Source of the DNA: DAOMNN01 sp050486545
Lineage (GTDB): Bacteria; Pseudomonadota; Gammaproteobacteria; Burkholderiales; Rhodocyclaceae
DNA length: 48,309 nucleotides
Assembly (NCBI GenBank): GCA_050486545.1
Contig: JBJHDM010000023.1
Coordinates: 1-48,309, forward strand
Direction: 5' to 3'
Made by a program: the position numbers and the translations under genes
The notes under the pieces: model-generated
Seen by the model: the letters and a program-made list of their open reading frames with translations, nothing else
Databases searched by the model: none
What the model was told of the DNA's origin: nothing
Part shown: positions 18,358 through 25,857 of the stretch, one piece after another
How the letters are laid out: each line of letters begins with the position of its first letter
Numbering within the stretch: the first letter of the stretch is position 1

Positions 18358-18822
18358 TCAGTCGGAAGGCGTTGCAGCCCGATCGAACATGAACTGTCCG
18401 ATCAGTTTTTCCAGCACCACTGCCGACTGCGTCATCTGCAGCGAGTCGCCGGACCCGAGCATTTCGATGTCGCCCCCGGGATCCAGTCCGATGTACTGCT
18501 CACCCAGCAGTCCGGAGGTCAGGATCGATGCAATGGTATCGCGCGGGAACTCGTAGTCGGTGCCGATCGTAAACACGACTTCGGCACGGTAGCTGTTCGT
18601 ATCGAAGGCGATGCTGCTCACGCGCCCCACGACGACACCCGCGCTCTTGACCGGTGCACGCACCTTGAGCCCACCGATGTTGTCGAACTGTGCCCGCACT
18701 TGATACGTCTCGCCGAAATTGGCCCCCGCAAGGTTGCCAACCCGGAAGGCCAGGAACAGCAGCGCGGCCATCCCGAGAACGACGAACAATCCAACCCACA
18801 GGTCGAGCGTTGTGCGGCTCAT
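18358..18822 (-). CDS. mlaD: MlaD, MCE-domain subunit of the phospholipid transporter
   Basis: A 154-residue protein with one N-terminal transmembrane helix (LWVGLFVVLGMAALLFLAF) and a single MCE domain (about residues 38-115: VRAQFDNIGGLKVRAPVKSAGV through LLGEQYIGLDPG). MlaD hexamers form the periplasmic lipid-conducting ring on MlaE. The start overlaps the mlaE stop by 4 nt. A 28-bp gap to mlaA follows. Confidence 0.95.
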   Translation of the reverse strand: MSRTTLDLWVGLFVVLGMAALLFLAFRVGNLAGANFGETYQVRAQFDNIGGLKVRAPVKSAGVVVGRVSSIAFDTNSYRAEVVFTIGTDYEFPRDTIASILTSGLLGEQYIGLDPGGDIEMLGSGDSLQMTQSAVVLEKLIGQFMFDRAATPSD

Positions 18823-19613
18823 GAATCACCCCGGAACATGAAAGAGGTCAGTACGAAGTCCAGCGCAAGAATCGCCAGCGCCGAACTCACGACGGTACGC
18901 GTGATGGCCCGCGACACGCCTTCCGCGGTCGGCGTGCAGTCGTAGCCCTCGAAGACCGCGATCAAGGATACGGCCACCCCGAACACCACGCTTTTGATCA
19001 CGCCGTTGAGCACATCGTAACGAAAATCCACCGCAGACTGCATCTGCGACCAGAACGCCCCCGGATCGACGCCGATGAAGACCACGCCGATCAGCCAGCC
19101 GCCGAAGACCCCCATTGCGGTAAAGATCGCGGCCAGCAGCGGCATCGAGATCACGCCGCCCCAGAACCGCGGCGCGACGACGCGCGCGATCGGATTGACG
19201 GCCATCATGTCCATCGCGCGAAGCTGCTCGGTCGCCTTCATCAGTCCGATCTCCGCGGTGACCGCAGACCCGGCGCGACTGGCGAACAACAAACCCGCCA
19301 CCACTGGGCCCAGCTCGCGGGTGAGTGAGAGCGCAACGAGTACTCCCAGGGCATCCCCGGACCCGAAGCGCTGCAGCGTCTCGTACCCCTGCAGACCCAG
19401 CACCATGCCGACGAAGAGTCCCGACACGACGATGATCAACAAGGACAGCACCCCACCGAAATAGATCTCGCGGATCGTCAAATGCAGTCGGGTGAAGGAC
19501 TGGCCCGAGTAGAGCAGCAGCAGCCCGAAGAAGCGAGCCGCGAATCCGAGCCGCCAGACGCCGTCGGTGACGGCGGACCCGATCCTGCGCAGGAGGGCGG
19601 TCGGCCCGCTCAC
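18819..19613 (-). CDS. mlaE: MlaE, permease of the phospholipid transporter
   Basis: A 264-residue inner-membrane permease of the MlaE/YrbE family with about five to six transmembrane segments and the conserved ELGPVVAGLLFASRAGSA and EIGLMKATEQLRAMDMM motifs that contact MlaF. It starts with GTG at 19613 and overlaps the mlaF stop by 4 nt. Confidence 0.96.
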   Translation of the reverse strand: MSGPTALLRRIGSAVTDGVWRLGFAARFFGLLLLYSGQSFTRLHLTIREIYFGGVLSLLIIVVSGLFVGMVLGLQGYETLQRFGSGDALGVLVALSLTRELGPVVAGLLFASRAGSAVTAEIGLMKATEQLRAMDMMAVNPIARVVAPRFWGGVISMPLLAAIFTAMGVFGGWLIGVVFIGVDPGAFWSQMQSAVDFRYDVLNGVIKSVVFGVAVSLIAVFEGYDCTPTAEGVSRAITRTVVSSALAILALDFVLTSFMFRGDS

Positions 19614-20428
19614 GACGCCACCCGTCCGAGAAAGCTCGCCGCTACCGGCGCGGCCGGATAGTGGAACGGTACGGGGCCATCGGCCTCGGCGTGGACGAAC
19701 TGATGCACGAAGGGGTCCCGCGAGGCGCGGATCTCGTCCGGCGTTCCCTCGGCGACGATGCGCCCGTCCGAGACGAAATACACGTAGTCCACGATCTGGA
19801 GCGATTCGTGGATGTCGTGGGTCACCATGATCGAACTGGCTCCCAGCGCATCGTTGAGCCGCCGGATGAGTTGCCCGATCACGCCGAGCGAAATCGGATC
19901 CAGCCCCGCGAAGGGTTCGTCGTACATGATCAGCATCGGATCGAGCGCGACGGCCCGTGCCAGGGAAACGCGGCGTGCCATGCCCCCCGAAAGCTCGGCC
20001 GGGCTGAGCCTCTCGGCGCCCCGCAGCCCTACGGCATTCAGCTTCATCAGCACCAGATCGCGGACCATCTCCGGAGGCAGGTCGGTATGCTCACGAAACG
20101 GGAAGGCGACATTGTCGAAGACCGACATGTCGGTGAACAGCGCGCCGAACTGGAACAGCATCCCCATCCTGCGACGCAGCGCATACAATTCGCTGCGTCG
20201 CATGTGCGACAGATCCCGCCCGGCAACCTCGACCAGACCCGAACGGGCGCGCAATTGCCCACCGATCAGCCGAAGCAGCGTGGTCTTGCCGCAGCCGCTT
20301 CCACCCATGATCGCGACGACCTGCCCGCGACCGACCTGAAGATCGATGCCCTGGAGGATCTCGCGCTCGCCGTAGGCGAAACGGACGTTCTGCAAACGTA
20401 CGAGAGGGGATTCCGGTGCGGCAGTCAA
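19610..20428 (-). CDS. mlaF: MlaF, ATPase of the phospholipid transporter
   Basis: A 272-residue ABC ATPase: Walker A GGSGCGKTT near residue 42, signature LSGGMARR, Walker B LIMYDEPF and switch histidine VTHDIHES. The C-terminal tail (about 20 residues) suits the known MlaF-MlaB contact. The only usable start is TTG at 20428, because an in-frame TAG lies three codons upstream and no ATG or GTG occurs near the family start. It heads the minus-strand mla operon. Confidence 0.94.
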   Translation of the reverse strand: MTAAPESPLVRLQNVRFAYGEREILQGIDLQVGRGQVVAIMGGSGCGKTTLLRLIGGQLRARSGLVEVAGRDLSHMRRSELYALRRRMGMLFQFGALFTDMSVFDNVAFPFREHTDLPPEMVRDLVLMKLNAVGLRGAERLSPAELSGGMARRVSLARAVALDPMLIMYDEPFAGLDPISLGVIGQLIRRLNDALGASSIMVTHDIHESLQIVDYVYFVSDGRIVAEGTPDEIRASRDPFVHQFVHAEADGPVPFHYPAAPVAASFLGRVAS

Positions 20429-20491
20429 ACCACTCTATTCCGTGTTGATAAAGGGCGCTAGTCTAGCAGACCCTGCGGACGATTTTTGGAT

Positions 20492-20514
20492 GGACGCAAC
20501 AGTCATTTGCGTCC
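20492..20514. promoter_or_regulatory. Inverted repeat in the mlaF-kdsD divergent region
   Basis: Perfect 8-bp arms GGACGCAA (20492-20499) and TTGCGTCC (20507-20514) flank a 7-bp centre. The site lies 64 bp upstream of the mlaF start and 51 bp before the kdsD -10 element, so a bound regulator could affect both operons. No family can be assigned. Confidence 0.45.
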
Positions 20515-20561
20515 TGATGTGACATCCGCCCGCTTTTCCGATTCGGGCGAAAGCGGCCCTC

Positions 20562-20570
20562 TGATATAAT
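20562..20570 (+). promoter_or_regulatory. Extended -10 promoter for kdsD
   Basis: TGATATAAT matches the extended -10 pattern TGnTATAAT exactly, with TATAAT at 20565-20570. The -35 region at 17 bp (TTCGGG) is poor, as is usual for extended -10 promoters. A start near 20577 would give a leader of about 80 nt for kdsD-kdsC-lptC-lptA. Confidence 0.65.
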
Positions 20571-20659
20571 TCGAAGCTATCGGTCGAAGCCTGACCCGAC
20601 GCGGCGAACCTGCTCGGACGGCAGCGGCGCGGGCCGACCCAACCACCTCCAGATTCCTG

Positions 20660-21655
20660 ATGACATCGACCGCAACAGCCTCTCCGGGAGACACCCGCGC
20701 GATCGAGATGGCCCGCCGCGTCCTGCGGATCGAAGCCCAGGCCGTCGGCGCGCTGGCCGATCGCGTAGGCGGAGAGTTCGAACGGGCCGTGCAGCTCGTG
20801 CTGGCACGTCACGGCCGTGTCATCGTCACCGGCATCGGCAAGTCCGGTCATATCGGACGCAAGATCGCAGCGACCCTTGCGAGCACGGGCACCCCCGCCT
20901 ACTTCGTGCATGCAGCCGAAGCCGCGCACGGCGACCTCGGCATGATCACTGCCGAAGACGTGGTCATCGCCCTTTCGCACTCCGGCGCAAGCGAGGAAGT
21001 GCTCACCATCGTTCCGCTGGTCAAGCGCCAGGGCGCGAGCCTGATCGCGATCACCGGACGACCCGACTCGGTCCTCGCACGGGAAGCCGACGTTCATCTG
21101 GATGCGGCCGTGGCCGAGGAGGCGTGCCCGCTCAACCTGGCACCGACCGCCAGCACGACCGCCACGCTCGCCCTCGGCGACGCCCTGGCCGTGGCCCTGC
21201 TCGATGCGCGGGGGTTCAGCTCGGACGACTTTGCACGCGCACACCCGGGGGGCTTGCTGGGAAGGAGGCTGCTCACCCATGTGCGCGACGTCATGCGACC
21301 GCTCGAACGCGTCCCGCAGCTTCCCGAGGATGCCGCGCTTACCGACGCCCTGCTCGAGATCACGCACGGCGGACTGGGCATGACCGGCGTAACCGACCCG
21401 ACTGGTCGCCTCATCGGGATCTTCACCGACGGCGACCTTCGGCGCACGCTCGAACGGGGTACCGATATCCACGCTGCCACGCTCGGCGCGGTGATGACGC
21501 GACACCCGCAGCACATCGGCCCCGACGCCCTGGCGGTGGAGGCGGTGGAGATCATGGAGCGCTTGCGAATCAACCAGCTTTTGGTCGTCGACGCGGAAGA
21601 CAGGCTCGTCGGCGCACTCAACATGCACGATCTCATGCAGGCCAAGGTGATCTGA
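20660..21655 (+). CDS. kdsD: Arabinose-5-phosphate isomerase KdsD
   Basis: A 331-residue protein with an N-terminal SIS domain (GIGKSGHIGRKIAATLASTG near residue 58, SHSGASEE) and two C-terminal CBS domains (VRDVM near 210 and onward, ending NMHDLMQAKVI). It converts ribulose 5-phosphate to arabinose 5-phosphate for Kdo synthesis. The stop overlaps the kdsC start by 1 nt (TGATG). It is the first gene of an LPS operon divergent from mlaF. Confidence 0.95.
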   Translation: MTSTATASPGDTRAIEMARRVLRIEAQAVGALADRVGGEFERAVQLVLARHGRVIVTGIGKSGHIGRKIAATLASTGTPAYFVHAAEAAHGDLGMITAEDVVIALSHSGASEEVLTIVPLVKRQGASLIAITGRPDSVLAREADVHLDAAVAEEACPLNLAPTASTTATLALGDALAVALLDARGFSSDDFARAHPGGLLGRRLLTHVRDVMRPLERVPQLPEDAALTDALLEITHGGLGMTGVTDPTGRLIGIFTDGDLRRTLERGTDIHAATLGAVMTRHPQHIGPDALAVEAVEIMERLRINQLLVVDAEDRLVGALNMHDLMQAKVI

Positions 21656-22176
21656 TGTCCGCACAGGAAGCAGCGGCCCGAGTCCGCCTGATGGCTTTCG
21701 ACGTCGATGGCGTCATGACCGACGGGAGTCTCTATTTCACGCCGGGCGGGGACGAGATCAAGGCGTTTTCGAGCCTGGACGGGCACGGACTGAAGATGCT
21801 CCTCAGCGCCGGAATCCAGGTCGCCATCATCAGCGGGCGGAGTTCCCGCGCACTGGAGTTGCGCGCAGCGAACCTGGGGATCGATGCATTGCACATGGGC
21901 ATCGAAGACAAGCGCGGCTGCCTGCAGGCCCTACTCGCCCGGCACGACCTGAGCCCGCGACAGGCCGGGTACATGGGCGACGACGTCGTCGACCTGCCCG
22001 TGCTGCGATTCTGCGGCTTCTCGGCCGCGCCGGCCGACGCGCACGAGTTCGTGCGCCGGCACGTCGGGCTGGTCACGATCCGACCGGGCGGACATGGCGC
22101 GGTGCGCGAGGCATGCGACTTCGTGCTCTCGGCCCAGGGCCGGCTCGCGTCGATGCTTGCCGGCTATCTCGACTGA
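21655..22176 (+). CDS. kdsC: 3-deoxy-D-manno-octulosonate 8-phosphate phosphatase KdsC
   Basis: A 173-residue HAD phosphatase of the C0 group without a cap domain. The nucleophile and acid are Asp16 and Asp18 in AFDVDGVMTDG, followed by ISGRSS, and the Mg-binding MGDDVVDLP. It releases phosphate from Kdo-8-phosphate. Start ATG is inside the kdsD stop. Confidence 0.95.
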   Translation: MSAQEAAARVRLMAFDVDGVMTDGSLYFTPGGDEIKAFSSLDGHGLKMLLSAGIQVAIISGRSSRALELRAANLGIDALHMGIEDKRGCLQALLARHDLSPRQAGYMGDDVVDLPVLRFCGFSAAPADAHEFVRRHVGLVTIRPGGHGAVREACDFVLSAQGRLASMLAGYLD

Positions 22177-22185
22177 GCCCACCCG

Positions 22186-22767
22186 ATGGGACTGGGAATC
22201 GACCGACTCTATCCCGTGATCGCCCTGGCGATCCTGGCTGCGACCACGTTCTGGCTGGAGCGTGTCACCCGCGTTCCCGAACTGCGCGACAGCACCGAAG
22301 TCCGGACGGACCCCGACTTCATCGGCGAGCACATCCACGTCGTCAGCTTCGACGAAGATGGCCGGCAGCACTACGAACTCATCGCGGAGCGAGTCGTTCA
22401 CTATCCCGCCGACGACGTCACCGAACTCGATCTGCCCCGCATCCGGTACGCATCGGGCCAGGGGGAAGTACGGATTTCCGCCGCGTTCGGCGAGTCGCGA
22501 CTCGCCGGCGAAGTGATCTTCCTGGCCGGCGACGTCCAGGTCTTCCGCGACGATGCGGCCGGGGGGCCGGACATGCATCTTGCCTCGCGCACGCTCACCG
22601 TATGGCCGGACGAGGAGCGCGCCCGCTCGGATGACCCGGTGGTGCTGACCCGCGGAGACTCGATCGCACGCGGCGACGGGATGAAAGCGGACAATCTGTT
22701 CGGTACACTCGAGCTGATCGGAAACACCAGTGTGTTCATGCCCCCTTCAACGCGGACCAGACAATGA
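22186..22767 (+). CDS. lptC: LPS export ABC transporter periplasmic protein LptC
   Basis: A 193-residue bitopic protein: one N-terminal helix (about residues 7-25) followed by a beta-jellyroll periplasmic domain of the LptA/LptC/OstA type. LptC links the LptB2FG transporter to the LptA bridge. It is 9 bp after kdsC and overlaps lptA by 4 nt (ATGA). Sequence conservation in LptC is low, so neighbours add weight. Confidence 0.9.
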   Translation: MGLGIDRLYPVIALAILAATTFWLERVTRVPELRDSTEVRTDPDFIGEHIHVVSFDEDGRQHYELIAERVVHYPADDVTELDLPRIRYASGQGEVRISAAFGESRLAGEVIFLAGDVQVFRDDAAGGPDMHLASRTLTVWPDEERARSDDPVVLTRGDSIARGDGMKADNLFGTLELIGNTSVFMPPSTRTRQ

Positions 22768-23282
22768 AACGACACCTCTCGGCGATCTGCACGGTCGCAT
22801 TGCTCACCACTCTTGCCTCCTCCGCACAAGCAGAGCGCGCCGACCGCGACCAGCCCGTCAACATCGAGGCCGACCGCGTCGTGGTGGATGACCGGACACG
22901 CACCCATACTTTCGAAGGAAGTGTCGTACTGACCCAGGGCTCGCTCGTGATCAAGGGCGAACGGCTTGTCGTCGTGCAGGGCGCCGATGGTTTCCATACG
23001 GGCGTGGCGACCGGCGCACCGGGCGGACTGGCGACGTTTCGCCAGCGGCGCGAGGGGACCGACGAATATGTCGACGGCGAGGCAGTACGGATCGAGTACG
23101 ACAGCCGCAACGAAACCGCCAAGCTCGTCGAACGAGCGTGGATCCGTGCGGGAGACGACGAACTGCGCGGCGACTATATCGAATACGATGCGCTGACCGA
23201 AAACTACGTCGCACGAAGTGCCCCCTCCGGAGATGGGCGGGTACGCGCCGTGATCCAGCCCAAGGGTGGCGGCAGTCAGTAA
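22764..23282 (+). CDS. lptA: LPS transport periplasmic protein LptA
   Basis: A 172-residue exported protein with a signal peptide ending SSAQA (about residue 23) and the OstA-like domain (VNIEADRVVVDDRTRTHTFEGSV). LptA forms the periplasmic filament that carries LPS to LptDE. In the usual betaproteobacterial order lptB and rpoN follow; here an enoyl-CoA hydratase gene follows after 28 bp. Confidence 0.93.
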   Translation: MKRHLSAICTVALLTTLASSAQAERADRDQPVNIEADRVVVDDRTRTHTFEGSVVLTQGSLVIKGERLVVVQGADGFHTGVATGAPGGLATFRQRREGTDEYVDGEAVRIEYDSRNETAKLVERAWIRAGDDELRGDYIEYDALTENYVARSAPSGDGRVRAVIQPKGGGSQ

Positions 23283-23310
23283 ACCTTTTTGACCTCGCAA
23301 GGAAGCACAG

Positions 23311-24087
23311 ATGACTTTCGAGAACATCCTCGTCGACACGCGCGGACGCGTGGGAGTGATCACTTTGAACCGGCCCAAGGCGCTCAACGCGCTGAACGAC
23401 GCCCTCGTCGACGAAGTCGGTATCGCGCTGGACCGGTTCGAAACCGACCCCGACATCGGGGCAATCGTCATTACCGGCTCCGACAAGGCCTTTGCCGCCG
23501 GTGCGGATATTGGCGCGATGGCGACTTTCTCGCACATGGATGCCTACATGGGCGACTACATCACGCGCAACTGGGAGCGCGTCAAGACCTGCCGCAAGCC
23601 CGTGATCGCCGCTGTCGCCGGCTATGCGCTGGGCGGCGGCTGCGAGTTGGCGATGATGTGCGACATGATCATCGCCGCCGATACCGCCAAGTTCGGTCAG
23701 CCTGAGATCAAGCTCGGCATTCTCCCGGGCGCTGGCGGTACGCAACGACTGCCGCGTGCCGTCGGCAAGGCCAAAGCCATGGATCTGTGCTTGACGGCCC
23801 GCCTGATGGACGCCGAGGAGGCCGAACGTGCCGGGCTCGTCGCCCGCATCGTTCCGGCCGACAAGGTTCTTGACGAAGCCCTGGCCGCAGCCGAAACGAT
23901 TGCAGGCTTCTCGCTGCCGGTGGTCATGATGATCAAGGAGTCGGTCAATCGCGCCTTCGAAAGCGGGCTCGGTGAAGGCCTGCTGTTCGAACGCCGCGTC
24001 TTTCACTCGGCCTTCGGCCTTGAAGACCAGAAGGAAGGCATGGCCGCCTTCGTCGAGAAACGCAGGCCGAACTTCAAGCATCGCTGA
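23311..24087 (+). CDS. Enoyl-CoA hydratase (crotonase family)
   Basis: A 258-residue crotonase with both catalytic glutamates: Glu112 in ALGGGCELAMM and Glu132 in FGQPEIKLG, plus the oxyanion-hole motif FAAGADI. It hydrates trans-2-enoyl-CoA to 3-hydroxyacyl-CoA in beta-oxidation or butanoate metabolism. It follows lptA by 28 bp with a good ribosome binding site (AAGGAAG) and may be read from the LPS operon. Next downstream is a phasin gene, so a link to PHA metabolism is possible but the reaction of this family normally gives the (S)-isomer. Confidence 0.93.
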   Translation: MTFENILVDTRGRVGVITLNRPKALNALNDALVDEVGIALDRFETDPDIGAIVITGSDKAFAAGADIGAMATFSHMDAYMGDYITRNWERVKTCRKPVIAAVAGYALGGGCELAMMCDMIIAADTAKFGQPEIKLGILPGAGGTQRLPRAVGKAKAMDLCLTARLMDAEEAERAGLVARIVPADKVLDEALAAAETIAGFSLPVVMMIKESVNRAFESGLGEGLLFERRVFHSAFGLEDQKEGMAAFVEKRRPNFKHR

Positions 24088-24097
24088 ACCCTTCCCC

Positions 24098-24126
24098 GCC
24101 GGCCTGCGCCCGCAGGCCGGCTTCTT
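24098..24126 (+). terminator. Rho-independent terminator after enoyl-CoA hydratase
   Basis: Arms GCCGGCCTGC (24098-24107) and GCAGGCCGGC (24112-24121) make a 10-bp stem with loop GCCC, followed by TTCTT. It starts 11 bp after the stop codon and isolates the LPS/hydratase run from the phasin gene. Confidence 0.75.
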
Positions 24127-24337
24127 CCGGGTCGCCACGACCCGAGCCCGTCACCGTCATCCTGGTGCAATGCAACCGTGTCACCGTCCACGTACAGTGC
24201 AAAAGACGCATCGGTGACAACCGATTCATCATCGGTCTGAAACATACATCATTTTCACAGAAAAACAATTTGTTACGAACTTCCCGCACATTTCGAGTCT
24301 CCGCGAAACTATCATTGTGCGGCGCACCAAAAACCGC
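24127..24337. other. Gene-free control region upstream of phasin
   Basis: The 356-bp gap between the hydratase and phasin genes has no supported ORF. After the terminator it holds a 9-bp direct repeat GTCACCGTC (24150-24158 and 24180-24188), a hairpin ATCGGT-GACA-ACCGAT (24210-24225) with another ATCGGT at 24231, and an AT-rich stretch (about 24240-24345) that stands out in this GC-rich DNA and could serve as a promoter UP-like region. Confidence 0.6.
24165..24176 (-). promoter_or_regulatory. Distal copy of TTGCATTGCA operator-like motif
   Basis: GTGCAATGCAAC is the exact reverse complement of the 12-mer at 24375-24386. It lies about 160 bp upstream of the -35 box and within the 30-bp-spaced GTCACCGTC repeats. 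A distal operator for looping is one reading. Confidence 0.45.
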
Positions 24338-24365
24338 TTGACATTGCATGAAGGGCTCCTATAAT
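24338..24365 (+). promoter_or_regulatory. Consensus sigma-70 promoter of the phasin gene
   Basis: TTGACA (24338-24343) and TATAAT (24360-24365) match the consensus at all 12 positions with a 16-bp spacer. Transcription would begin near 24372, giving a leader of about 72 nt. A strong promoter fits the high abundance of phasins. A partial motif CATTGCA (24342-24348) lies in the spacer, where a repressor could block polymerase. Confidence 0.88.
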
Positions 24366-24374
24366 CGGACCTAT

Positions 24375-24386
24375 GTTGCATTGCAC
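24375..24386 (+). promoter_or_regulatory. Proximal TTGCATTGCA operator-like motif
   Basis: GTTGCATTGCAC lies just downstream of the predicted start point and repeats, inverted, at 24165-24176. Phasin genes of PHA-storing betaproteobacteria are known to be repressed by PhaR binding over the promoter and start site. The motif here is a candidate PhaR site by position; its identity is inferred. Confidence 0.5.
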
Positions 24387-24443
24387 AAGCCGTGTGATCG
24401 TTTCATGCAGTCAAGCCGAATGATTTTTCAGGAGAAGTCCATC

Positions 24444-25004
24444 ATGTTTGCCACGCCCGAGCAATTCGCCGCTTCCAACAAGGCCGGTATCGAAACCCTG
24501 CTGACCGTTGCCAATTCCGCATTCGCGACGGCCGAGCGCCTCGCTGCCCTCAATCTCAACACCGCGCGTAGCGTCCTCGAAGACGCCATCGCCAGCACCA
24601 AGACCCTGCTGAGCGCGAAAGACGTCCAGGAACTGCTGAGCCTGCAGACCGCCCTGGCCCAGCCGCTGGTCGAGAAGGCCGTTGCATACAATCGCAGCGT
24701 CTACGAGATCGCCACGCAGAACCAGGAAGAAGTCTCGAAACTCGTCGAGACCCAGATCGCCGAGATCAACAAGAACCTCGCCGTCGCACTCGACAAGGCT
24801 GCCAAGTCGGCGCCGGCCGGTTCCGACGTGGCCGTGGCCGCCGTCAAGTCCGCGATCGCCGCGGCCAACAGCGCCTACGACAGCGTAAGCAAGGCTGCCA
24901 AGCAGGTTGCCGAGATCGCCGAAGCCAATGTCGCTGCGGCTACCAACGCGACCGTCAAGGCCGTCAGCACCGCTTCGAAGAGCACCGCCAAGAAGGCTGC
25001 CTGA
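24444..25004 (+). CDS. phaP: Phasin (PHA granule-associated protein)
   Basis: A 186-residue helical phasin starting MFATPEQFAASNKAGIETLL, the pattern of Cupriavidus PhaP1, with LSAKDVQELLSLQTALAQP in the middle, amphipathic helices throughout and an Ala/Lys-rich tail ending in STAKKAA. Phasins coat polyhydroxyalkanoate granules and limit their size. The ATG at 24444 follows AGGAG. It has its own consensus promoter and terminator, so it is monocistronic. It shows that the organism probably stores PHA although no synthase gene is in the window. Confidence 0.93.
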   Translation: MFATPEQFAASNKAGIETLLTVANSAFATAERLAALNLNTARSVLEDAIASTKTLLSAKDVQELLSLQTALAQPLVEKAVAYNRSVYEIATQNQEEVSKLVETQIAEINKNLAVALDKAAKSAPAGSDVAVAAVKSAIAAANSAYDSVSKAAKQVAEIAEANVAAATNATVKAVSTASKSTAKKAA

Positions 25005-25023
25005 TCTCCTCGGCACCCTGACG

Positions 25024-25053
25024 AAAAAGCCCTGCATCTGCAGGGCTTTTTTT
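25024..25053 (+). terminator. Rho-independent terminator after phasin
   Basis: AAAAAGCCCTGC (25024-25035), loop ATCT, GCAGGGCTTTTTTT (25040-25053). The A-tract upstream and T-tract downstream make it bidirectional, so it may also close the minus-strand plsC transcript. Confidence 0.92.
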
Positions 25054-25111
25054 CGCTTGTCGCACTGGTCGGATCCCGTTCGACGTGCGCCCTTGGCGGG
25101 CGATTCGACGC

Positions 25112-25852
25112 TCAGGTCGCCTTCGCGCCGGCTTCCGTATAGTGATGCGGGAACAGCCGTCGCATCTCGCCCTCGATCCACTGCTCGACGCGCTCGTTGA
25201 CCTCGTAGGCCTCGAGTCCGGTCGGATCGATCGGTGGTCCGATACTCACCGTGATCTCACCAGGTCGTTTGAGAAACGCGTTTCGTCGCCAGAACTCTCC
25301 GGCATTGTGCGCGACCGGGACGACCGGAACCCCTGCTTTTTGCGCCAGCCACGCGCCACCCGGCTTATAGCGTCTTGACGCCCCTGGCGCGACCCGGGTG
25401 CCTTCGGGAAACAGCACCACCCAGAAACCCTGGGCCAACAACGCGGTCCCCTGCTCCACCACCTGCGCCAGCGCATCCTTTCCGGCGGCGCGATCGATCG
25501 CGATCATCGGCAACTGGGAAAGCCCCCAACCAAGAAAGGGCACCCGCAGGAGTTCCTTCTTGAATACGAAGCTCATCGGCGGAAAGATCGCCTGCAACGC
25601 CAGGGTTTCCCAGGCGGACTGGTGTTTGGAGAGAATCACGGAAGGCTCGGAGGGGATGTTCTCCTGCCCGAGCACCCGATAGCGGATCCCCAGCACGTTG
25701 CGGACGAACCAGAGCATGACATGCGCCCAGGAGGTGACGATCCGGTGGCGGGTAAAAGGCGGAAACGGGAACACGAGCAGGCTCAACAGCCCGTAGGCAA
25801 CCGTGACCGGTACGGCCACGATCGCAAAGAACAGGGAACGCAGGAACGCCAT
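25112..25852 (-). CDS. plsC: 1-acyl-sn-glycerol-3-phosphate acyltransferase (PlsC family)
   Basis: A 246-residue membrane acyltransferase with an N-terminal hydrophobic helix, the catalytic motif HQSAWE (HX4E in place of the textbook HX4D, a frequent variant in this subgroup), GWGLSQ near the substrate site, FPEGTR and VPVAHN. It makes phosphatidic acid from lysophosphatidic acid. The ATG at 25852 lies 5 bp after the gmhB stop, so the two are coupled. The longer upstream frame overlaps gmhB and was not used. Confidence 0.92.
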   Translation of the reverse strand: MAFLRSLFFAIVAVPVTVAYGLLSLLVFPFPPFTRHRIVTSWAHVMLWFVRNVLGIRYRVLGQENIPSEPSVILSKHQSAWETLALQAIFPPMSFVFKKELLRVPFLGWGLSQLPMIAIDRAAGKDALAQVVEQGTALLAQGFWVVLFPEGTRVAPGASRRYKPGGAWLAQKAGVPVVPVAHNAGEFWRRNAFLKRPGEITVSIGPPIDPTGLEAYEVNERVEQWIEGEMRRLFPHHYTEAGAKAT

Positions 25853-25857
25853 GAAAT

